Part shown: positions 45,243 to 52,285 of the stretch, piece by piece
How positions within the stretch are numbered: the first letter of the stretch is position 1
How the letters are laid out: each line of letters begins with the position of its first letter
Assembly: GCA_023251915.1 (NCBI GenBank)
Contig: JAHEXW010000012.1
Location: 1 to 52,285 of the forward strand
Direction: 5' to 3'
Source of the DNA: Actinomycetes bacterium
Lineage (GTDB): Bacteria; Actinomycetota; JAHEXW01
Length of the DNA: 52,285 nt
Notes under the pieces: model-generated
What the model saw: only the letters and a program-made list of their open reading frames with translations
What the model was told of the DNA's origin: nothing
The model's database searches: none
Position numbers and translations under genes: made by a program

Positions 45243-48145
45243 CAGACGGCTGCCTCGTCAAGTTTCTGTGACAAGACCTTAGACACTCCGTCCTTTTGCA
45301 TGGTTACACCATACAAAATGTCAGCTACTTCCATCGTCCGGCGCTGGTGCGTGACAATTAAGAACTGCGCCTGGCTCTTAAACCTCTTAATCAGCGCGAC
45401 GAATCGTTGCAGATTAACATCGTCCAAAGCCACGTCGGCCTCATCCAGCAGATAGAATGGCGCCGGGTTAATCTGAAACAAGCCGAAGAGCAGCGCCAAG
45501 GCGGTCATCGCGCTTTCTCCGCCGCTTAAGAGAGACACTTTTTTTAGACGCCGCCCGCTCGGCTGAGCCTCGATCTCAATCCCCGTTGTCATGATGTCGT
45601 CAGGATTGGTCAGAATAAGCTGGGCCTTCCCATCGGGGAACATGTTCTTAAAAACCTCCTGGAAAGATTCGTTGACTTTGTTGAATATCTCCAGGAACTT
45701 CTCACTCATCTGCGTGTCCATCAGCCCGATCACCTTGTGCAAACTTCTTTCACTGCGCCGGAGGTCTTGAGTCTGTGTCTCCAAATGTTCTTGCCGTTCT
45801 TGCACTTCGGCGAATTCCTCCGCGGCGATCGGATTGATCGGCCCCATATAGTCGATCTTCGCACGTGCCTCGCGCATCACGCTGAGCAGTTCTTCTTTGC
45901 CGCGCGGCTTCGGATAAGCTTTTGCGGCCGCGTCGGGCGTCAGCGCAAACTCGGCTTCCAGCTGAGTAATTAGAGCAGTGATTTTGGGTTCGAGTTGTGC
46001 CTCGTAAATCTCTTCTCGGTGGCGATCGTTTTCAATTAAGGCTATCTGTTTCTCGACCTCTGCCAGCTGTCGTCTCGTTCCCGATAGCTCCTCGCGCGTC
46101 TGCCGTTCGACCGTTCTGGCTGAGCCGATTTCCTCTTCCGTTAATGTTTCATACCTATTGATAGCCCCCAAAAGACGTTCGCTTAGCTGTCTTACGTTTG
46201 CCAATTCTTCGGCTTGAGCGCGCATCATGGCGGCGTCCAGCGGCGCCGCATCCGCGGGAGCGGCGCTTACGCCTGCGGCTTGGCTGCGTTCCCGCAAAAC
46301 GCGTTCGCGCTCCTCCATGACTTGCAGTTGAATCTTTTGTTTCGCGGCCTCGCTTTGCCAAGGAGCCATGGCTTTGTCTCGTTCTGCTAACGCGGCCACT
46401 GCTCTGGTCTGCGCCTTTTCGGCCTCTGCGCGTTGTTTGGCCAGCTCGGCAACTTGGACACGAAGCTCCTCCAGACGGCGTTGCCGCACCAGAATATCTT
46501 CGCTGCCGCGAGCCCGCGGCGCCGCGAGACCTTCGTTTATTGTCTCTCCGGCCTCGGTGACAAAGAACGCCCCGACAAACTCGGGCCGGGCCGCGTATTT
46601 CAACGCGATTTCGATGTCTTGCGCCAGAAAAGCGTCTCCGAAAAGCGCTCCAAAGACGCGCTCATCCAACCCATCCGGCTTGACGAACTCGTTAAACCGT
46701 TTTAGTCCTGCGAAACTTTCCGCTCCGGTTGTGGGCTGTTTCAGCAAGGGGCCGATAAATATTGCCGGCCATTCCGTTCCGGATTCAATGAGCTTCCGCG
46801 CCGCTCCGACGTCTCGCCCTACCAAAGCCGAAAGACGACGCCCGAGAAGACGCTCTACCGCCGCCTCCTGACCGGCTTTTATTTCAATCAAGTCCCACAA
46901 ATAGCCGCTTATCCCGGACGGCCAGGTTTTCTTCGACGGTGCGGCCTCTCCCGCCAGCTGCGCCAGAAACGCCTCTTCCGCCTGTATCTTGGCCTGGACA
47001 ACGCGCGCCGCCGCGTCCAACTTGGCGATATCCGCTAGAGCGGCCGCGACGGTCAAGGAAATTTTGTGTTGTTTGTCCGCGTTGGCCAAGCTCTTCTCCG
47101 TCTTGGCCAAAGTCTCGGTCAGTTCACGCTTATCCGCCGCCAGCCGGCCCAATTCAGCCGCCAACCCTGCCGCTTCGTCAACAAACCGTTCCCCCACTAA
47201 CCGCAAATTGTTTTCTTTCTCCCGGAGAATGCCCACTCGTCCGCGCAACCGTTCGGCGTTCGTCGCCAAAGCGAATCGTCTGTCCTTCATAATCTCTAGC
47301 TTAGTCATGATATCGGACAGCGTCGTCTCAAGCCGCGCGGCTTGCTCCCGGCCCGCCGCGGCGGTTGCCGCCGTGGCGGCCAGCCGTTTGTCGGCCGCTT
47401 CCGTTTCAGTCTTTTGCCGATCGCTGGTTTTAGTCAGATCGGCCAGTTCGCGTACTATATACTCGGCCTCGGCCGTACGCAGGGCGTCGACTAAGACTCT
47501 GTGATCTTTAGCAACTTTCGCCTGTGTCTCCAGAGGCTTAAGCTGTCTTCTGATCTCGGCCAGGATATCTCTGACGCGTATCAGGTTTCTTTCCGTCGCT
47601 CCTAGCTTCCGCAGCGCCTTTTCCTTCCGCCTTTTATATTTTGCCAGACCCGCTGCTTCTTCAATCAGCACGCGCCGCTCATCCGGGCGGCTATTTAATA
47701 TCGCGTCCAAGCGGCCTTGCCCGATGATGCTGTACATTTCGCGGCCCATGTTGGTGTGGACAAGGAGTTCGTTGATGTCTGCCAGACGGCAAGCGGAACT
47801 GTTGAGAAGATACTCGCTCTCGCCGGATTTATAAAGACGCCGGGTGAAGGCCACTTCGTCATAATCGATAGGAAAGACGCGGCTGGCGTTATCAAACGTG
47901 AGAGTGACCTCTGACACACCCATCGGAGACTTCTGGGCACTGCCCGCGAAGATCACGTCCTGCATCTTCGTCGATCTCAATGACCGGGCGCTTTGTTCGC
48001 CTGTGACCCAGAGAAACGCGTCAACGATGTTGCTTTTGCCGCTGCCGTTGGGGCCAACGATGACCGTCGTGCCGGGTTCAAAGTTTAGGTCGCTTTTAGC
48101 GGCAAATGACTTGAAGCCTTTCATCGTGAGTGACTTTAGATACAC
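45242..48145 (-). CDS. smc: Chromosome segregation protein SMC (short, 967 aa)
   Basis: MYLKSLTMKGFKSFA, VGPNGSGKSNIVDA, hinge near GISGYLWDLIEIK, LLSGGESAMTALALLF, LLDEADVALDD. Confidence 0.95.
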   Translation of the reverse strand: MYLKSLTMKGFKSFAAKSDLNFEPGTTVIVGPNGSGKSNIVDAFLWVTGEQSARSLRSTKMQDVIFAGSAQKSPMGVSEVTLTFDNASRVFPIDYDEVAFTRRLYKSGESEYLLNSSACRLADINELLVHTNMGREMYSIIGQGRLDAILNSRPDERRVLIEEAAGLAKYKRRKEKALRKLGATERNLIRVRDILAEIRRQLKPLETQAKVAKDHRVLVDALRTAEAEYIVRELADLTKTSDRQKTETEAADKRLAATAATAAAGREQAARLETTLSDIMTKLEIMKDRRFALATNAERLRGRVGILREKENNLRLVGERFVDEAAGLAAELGRLAADKRELTETLAKTEKSLANADKQHKISLTVAAALADIAKLDAAARVVQAKIQAEEAFLAQLAGEAAPSKKTWPSGISGYLWDLIEIKAGQEAAVERLLGRRLSALVGRDVGAARKLIESGTEWPAIFIGPLLKQPTTGAESFAGLKRFNEFVKPDGLDERVFGALFGDAFLAQDIEIALKYAARPEFVGAFFVTEAGETINEGLAAPRARGSEDILVRQRRLEELRVQVAELAKQRAEAEKAQTRAVAALAERDKAMAPWQSEAAKQKIQLQVMEERERVLRERSQAAGVSAAPADAAPLDAAMMRAQAEELANVRQLSERLLGAINRYETLTEEEIGSARTVERQTREELSGTRRQLAEVEKQIALIENDRHREEIYEAQLEPKITALITQLEAEFALTPDAAAKAYPKPRGKEELLSVMREARAKIDYMGPINPIAAEEFAEVQERQEHLETQTQDLRRSERSLHKVIGLMDTQMSEKFLEIFNKVNESFQEVFKNMFPDGKAQLILTNPDDIMTTGIEIEAQPSGRRLKKVSLLSGGESAMTALALLFGLFQINPAPFYLLDEADVALDDVNLQRFVALIKRFKSQAQFLIVTHQRRTMEVADILYGVTMQKDGVSKVLSQKLDEAAV

Positions 48146-48158
48146 GTAACTCCTAGAT

Positions 48159-48935
48159 TTACTTCTTTATGTTGTAGCTTTGCAGCCGCCAGATATAAGC
48201 CGCTTGCGTGAACAGCGTTTTCGTTTCGCCCGCTTGGCTGCCTACAGCCGCTACGGGCCCGATTCCGGGCGCCCACCAGACGTACATGACTGTCCGTTCT
48301 GTTTGCTTGCCTGCCGCTACCGGTTCGCGAACAACGCGCACCATAAGGCAATCAAAGAAGGCGCCGGCTGGCGTCAGCACTTCCCCTCGCGCAACAACGG
48401 TTCGCGCTACGGTATACTTGCGCGCGGGCGTGTCTTTCGATGCGATAGTATCAGTCCAGCTGCTCCCTACCGCTGCGGGAAACACCAGCAGCCGCTCAGG
48501 ATTTGTATACCTTTTAAATGTCGGCGTCCCGTCCGAGTCCACGGAGCTCTGACCATAAACGCTAAGTGCCGACGCGGAGCGGCTGATAAAATTGAACAGG
48601 GGCACATCACCGGACTGAACGGAAGGAAAAACCTCCTCCGCGTAGTCGGCCTCCGGGAACTGCCCGTTTGCGGGCGCCTGGCTAACCTTTACCAGGCGGC
48701 TTCGGAAGATGGCGTCACCACTTCTCTGGGTGAAGTCCCACGGGCCTTTGACATCGAACGAAACGGTCCGCGTCGCTTCCAGACCGCTATTTTGATAAGC
48801 CGCGAATGTGGTGCCCGTCGTCACGGGAATGTCTTGAGCCACTATCTTGGTTTTTGGAGACAAGGCACAGCCGCCAGCCATAAGGGACGCAATGATTAAA
48901 CAGAACGCGAGTTTGCGGCTTTGCGCGAGACTCAT
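48159..48935 (-). CDS. Hypothetical lipoprotein
   Basis: Signal peptide with lipobox-like MAGGC near the start at ATG 48935. Confidence 0.75.
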   Translation of the reverse strand: MSLAQSRKLAFCLIIASLMAGGCALSPKTKIVAQDIPVTTGTTFAAYQNSGLEATRTVSFDVKGPWDFTQRSGDAIFRSRLVKVSQAPANGQFPEADYAEEVFPSVQSGDVPLFNFISRSASALSVYGQSSVDSDGTPTFKRYTNPERLLVFPAAVGSSWTDTIASKDTPARKYTVARTVVARGEVLTPAGAFFDCLMVRVVREPVAAGKQTERTVMYVWWAPGIGPVAAVGSQAGETKTLFTQAAYIWRLQSYNIKK

Positions 48936-48943
48936 AACGGCTC

Positions 48944-49429
48944 CTACAGCTCGGCCAGTACCAAGGTACGGCGTGCGGGCGTTTGGGCGCAACGGGTACA
49001 ATCGATTTGCCAGAAGAAAATGGCCTTGGGGTGCTTTCCGGCTTTCGTTCTGACATAGCTCAATAGACTAGACACGGCTGACATGACATCACGGCGCGAG
49101 CCTGACGCTACTTTCGCGATCATTGTCTCACCCTCCAGGCTGGACATCCTCGACGCCATGTCCGGCATAGACTTATCGACCGCAATCCACAGCGACCCCA
49201 TGAATAGAGCGTCTCTCAATAAGACGATATTGGGCGTGGCCTCAGTCAGGCCTGCGGCGGCAAGGTCGCGTCGGGCCTTTTCTTCCCGCCTCCTCCGTCC
49301 AATGGGCAGATGAAAAAACATAAGTATACCTGTCTTAAAGAAAGGAGTGTCGTCCCATTGCCTTTCAATGAGGTCCCATTCCACATCCTCGATTACGGGG
49401 CAACCGCAAGCAGAAATAGGCAGATCCAA
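48944..49429 (-). CDS. Hypothetical protein with CGC and CTRC motifs
   Basis: 161 aa ORF directly upstream of the lipoprotein; no family recognised. Confidence 0.6.
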   Translation of the reverse strand: MDLPISACGCPVIEDVEWDLIERQWDDTPFFKTGILMFFHLPIGRRRREEKARRDLAAAGLTEATPNIVLLRDALFMGSLWIAVDKSMPDMASRMSSLEGETMIAKVASGSRRDVMSAVSSLLSYVRTKAGKHPKAIFFWQIDCTRCAQTPARRTLVLAEL

Positions 49430-49541
49430 GCTGTCTCCTCTTCTCTGGTGAGCGCCAATTTAACCAGATTATCATACCACAAACCAAAATCGCCGCTTCT
49501 CGCAGACAACTATATTAACGCGTCTTCATAACCGCTGGTTG

Positions 49542-49570
49542 TTGACACAGTATTGGTCAAGGATTAGAAT
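49542..49570 (+). promoter_or_regulatory. Sigma70-type promoter for the HTH/HD-GYP operon
   Basis: TTGACA (49542-49547), 17-nt spacer, TAGAAT (49565-49570). Confidence 0.7.
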
Positions 49571-49624
49571 ATTAATCAGATTTAATCACTCAGGCTTACT
49601 ATCAGGATGTGACCCTTGTCAACG

Positions 49625-49843
49625 ATGACGCAGACACCCATCATGACCGTGGGAGAACTTGCCTCATACCTGCGCCTGCATGAGCAGACCGTCTACAAAA
49701 TGGCCAAAGAGGGACGCGTTCCCGCCTTTAAGGTTGGTAATCGCTGGCGTTTCCGCGAGGGCGACATTAGAGAATGGCTGCAGGCGCAGCAGTTTGGCCG
49801 GCCCGACAGTTCTGCCGACACCGCCGGAGTAACCACTTTATGA
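49625..49843 (+). CDS. Excisionase-family (MerR-like HTH) DNA-binding protein
   Basis: MTVGELASYLRLHEQTVYKMAKEGRVPAFKVGNRWRFREGDIREWL; start ATG 49625 or TTG 49616. Confidence 0.85.
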   Translation: MTQTPIMTVGELASYLRLHEQTVYKMAKEGRVPAFKVGNRWRFREGDIREWLQAQQFGRPDSSADTAGVTTL

Positions 49844-52143
49844 TGTCCTTGCGAGCCCGGCTCAGCAACTTTAGACACAATGCCTACAACGTGGGCATTG
49901 CCAGCAAGATAATCGTGCCTTTTATCGGGCTTGCCTTGATCCTGTCGATCGCCGGCGGTTACGGGACAGCCCTATGGACCACAAAGATCATGGACGACGC
50001 CGCTGCTCAAACGTTGACCTCGGCTACCAAGGCCGCCTCGCACGCATTCAATGACTATGACGATAATGTCAGAGTTTTTGCCCGGTCGTTGGCGGATACC
50101 GACAAACTCGGCGAAGCCGTGGAGTCCGGTCAAGTGGTCAACTTCCGCCCAATACTAGCAACCGGATCCAATCATTTTGGCTTGGACTATTTTGAGGTCT
50201 TGGACGCCAACGGCTCGGTCATCCTCGATAACAATGGGCCGTACTCAGAAGGAACGGTACTTAAGAGCCATCCCCTGATGCAAGCGACAGCCCGCAGCGA
50301 CGATCTCCCGACCGCGATGGTTAAGCACCCGGCTGGTTACGCGCTGAGCAGTATTGCCGTCATCAAAAATCAAGGTCGACTCGCTGGCTATATCCTCACC
50401 GGCTTTTTGATCAACAACAAGCTGCTGGCCAGTATTAAACCCGACACGTTGTCGCAAGTCGCAATCTTCAATCACTCTGAACTTGTGGCCGCGACCAATA
50501 CGGGTCCCTCCCACCAATTTTGCTCCGGCGGCGGCTGCCATGTCGTGGGGTTCGCCAGCTCGCTAGCCGATATCTCCTCGGTTGCGACCACCCGGCCGAT
50601 CTCGACCAAAATGGACGGTCACACCTACATGATTCGCCACGACGATATGCCTATTTTCGGCTCGACGCCGGCGCACCTGGTTGTCATGATGCCCATGGAC
50701 GGCGTCGTCACAACCCAAAACACGATACGGGCGACAATCTTCTTAAGCGCCGCCCTACTTATGATTTTGGTGACCCTCCTTGGATTCTTTATTAGCCGCG
50801 GCATAGCGGGACCCGTCCGCGAGTTGTCGGTTATTGCCAAGAAAGTCGCGCGAGGCGACCTTACGCCACGCGCCGTCTACCCGGGAACCGACGATGAGAT
50901 AGGTGAGCTGGCGTCCTCGTTCAACAAAATGACCGAGAGCCTGCAAAGATACACGGCCAACCTAAGGAAGCGACTTCTGGAGCTATCCGTTCTGTATGAG
51001 GCCGCCATGAGCTCACGCAGCATCTACAATCTTGAGGATCTTCTGGACGTGCTCTTGCAAAACGCCGCCAAGGCGATCAACGCCGACTGCGGCAGCCTTC
51101 TACTCTACGACGACGCCTCTGATCAGTACGTCGTTCGAGGCGCCTACAAGATTCCCGACACCATTAAGAACAACGTCTGCCTCGATCGATTGACGGGAGA
51201 CCCCACCTGGATGAACGGCAAGCATTCTGAGAACGACCAAGAAACTGGCACTCTGGCCAAAATCTGCCTCCTGGTAAAAGCGCGCGCCGCGGACGAAGCG
51301 CTATTGGTCACACCCGATAATGCCGACCCGGCCACGCGCGAAAAGCTAATTAGCACGGGAACGGTCGCCCTCATGAGCGTGCCTATGGTTATTGACGGTA
51401 AAGTCATCGGGCTTCTTAATCTGGCGCGTAACGGTGACAGCCGCCCGTTCAATGAAGAGGACAAGACATTTCTAGTCACCCTGACCAATCAGGCCGCGGT
51501 TAGCTTAAACAACCAACAACTGATCAGCAATCTGCGCGAGTCGTATATGTCGACGGTCCGAGCTCTGGCGGAGGCCATCGACGCCAAGGATCACTACACG
51601 CAAGGGCACTCGACCCGGGTCGCCCGGTACTCAGTCGCCATCGCGCGCGAGTTGAACTTGTCCGCTGAGGACATAGAAGGCATTGAAACGGCCTCCTATC
51701 TGCATGACGTTGGCAAGATAGGCATATCGGACCAGATTCTGATGAAGCCTGGCAAGCTTACGCCGCACGAAATGGAGACCGTCCGCAGCCATCCGCTTAT
51801 CGGAGCCAAGATTCTAGCGCCGGTGAAGTTTCCCTGGGAAATTGTACCGATCGTCATGCAGCATCACGAGCGTTTCAGCGGCGGCGGCTATCCCAATCAA
51901 CTGGCTTATGATGATATTCATATCGGCGCTCGGGTGCTGATTGTCGCGGATTCCTACGAGGCCATGACGAGTGAACGCCCCTACCGCGCCGCGCTAAGCC
52001 AGTCCAAGGCAATCGAGGAACTGCGCGCCGGCGCCGGTACCCAGTTCGACCCCATGGTCGTAGAGGCCTTCGTGCGTGTCCTGGAACGAGGCCTAGACGA
52101 GCGGCCCGCCAGCGAAACCGAACCCACCGAAGCCGAGGCGTAA
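49840..52143 (+). CDS. Cache-HAMP-GAF-HD-GYP sensor, translationally coupled to the HTH gene
   Basis: TM-bounded extracellular domain, HAMP (RGIAGPVRELSVIAKKVARGDLTPRA), GAF, HDVGK...HHERFSGGGYPNQL; ATG 49840 overlaps the preceding stop. Confidence 0.9.
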   Translation: MMSLRARLSNFRHNAYNVGIASKIIVPFIGLALILSIAGGYGTALWTTKIMDDAAAQTLTSATKAASHAFNDYDDNVRVFARSLADTDKLGEAVESGQVVNFRPILATGSNHFGLDYFEVLDANGSVILDNNGPYSEGTVLKSHPLMQATARSDDLPTAMVKHPAGYALSSIAVIKNQGRLAGYILTGFLINNKLLASIKPDTLSQVAIFNHSELVAATNTGPSHQFCSGGGCHVVGFASSLADISSVATTRPISTKMDGHTYMIRHDDMPIFGSTPAHLVVMMPMDGVVTTQNTIRATIFLSAALLMILVTLLGFFISRGIAGPVRELSVIAKKVARGDLTPRAVYPGTDDEIGELASSFNKMTESLQRYTANLRKRLLELSVLYEAAMSSRSIYNLEDLLDVLLQNAAKAINADCGSLLLYDDASDQYVVRGAYKIPDTIKNNVCLDRLTGDPTWMNGKHSENDQETGTLAKICLLVKARAADEALLVTPDNADPATREKLISTGTVALMSVPMVIDGKVIGLLNLARNGDSRPFNEEDKTFLVTLTNQAAVSLNNQQLISNLRESYMSTVRALAEAIDAKDHYTQGHSTRVARYSVAIARELNLSAEDIEGIETASYLHDVGKIGISDQILMKPGKLTPHEMETVRSHPLIGAKILAPVKFPWEIVPIVMQHHERFSGGGYPNQLAYDDIHIGARVLIVADSYEAMTSERPYRAALSQSKAIEELRAGAGTQFDPMVVEAFVRVLERGLDERPASETEPTEAEA

Positions 52144-52252
52144 AAGCCCAGCGGCCGGACTTCAGCAAACCGCCCTATTTCAAGCCGTTCATAATTACAG
52201 TTCAAGACCAGACCCTCTCCCCTTCGGTTAGGCACGAGCCACGCCGCGGGAA

Positions 52253-52285
52253 CGCTCTACGTCATTGCGAGGCGCTCACGAAGTG
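52253..52285 (+). repeat. Dispersed hairpin element, copy D, cut by the window edge
   Basis: CGCTCTACGTCATTGCGAG-GCGCTCACGAAGTG... Confidence 0.88.

Overview
The window is mostly densely packed housekeeping DNA from a deep-branching bacterium. An adjacent FHA/GarA-like and MerR/FtsR-like pair plus an RsiG-like protein suggest an actinobacterial-grade lineage (inference). Recognisable blocks: queuosine precursor genes (queD-queC-DUF366-queE); K+ channel and archaemetzincin; nrdR-nrdD-thioredoxin-nrdG-GGDEF-dut facing lexA; hflX-dapL-HIT-dapF-miaA; FMN-riboswitch-led ribDE-BA-H; fmt-def-priA; tRNA-Pro; dinB with an SOS box; HD-GYP/CHASE sensor genes; rmuC; and smc-ftsY-ffh-rpsP-khpA-rimM(short)-trmD-rplS-lepB-rnhB. 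The most unusual signal is a dispersed hairpin element: invariant 5' module AACGCTCTACGTCATTGCGAG, variable 17-24 nt centre that usually still pairs, invariant 3' module CGAAGCAACCTCC. Two copies and three oppositely oriented copies bracket a small GIY-YIG nuclease gene (28.9-29.6 kb). One copy lies in frame inside the ribosomal protein L19 gene, where its end is amplified as a 15-bp (EVASx) coding repeat. Another copy starts at the right edge of the window. Other points of interest: an RsiG-like c-di-GMP-binding motif, a CHASE-PAS-GAF-HD-GYP gene split by one in-frame TGA, a RimM lacking its N-terminal domain, a frameshifted 2-hydroxyacyl-CoA dehydratase-like gene end, and well-formed NrdR and LexA operators. 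No database search was possible; all family calls come from reading the translations.
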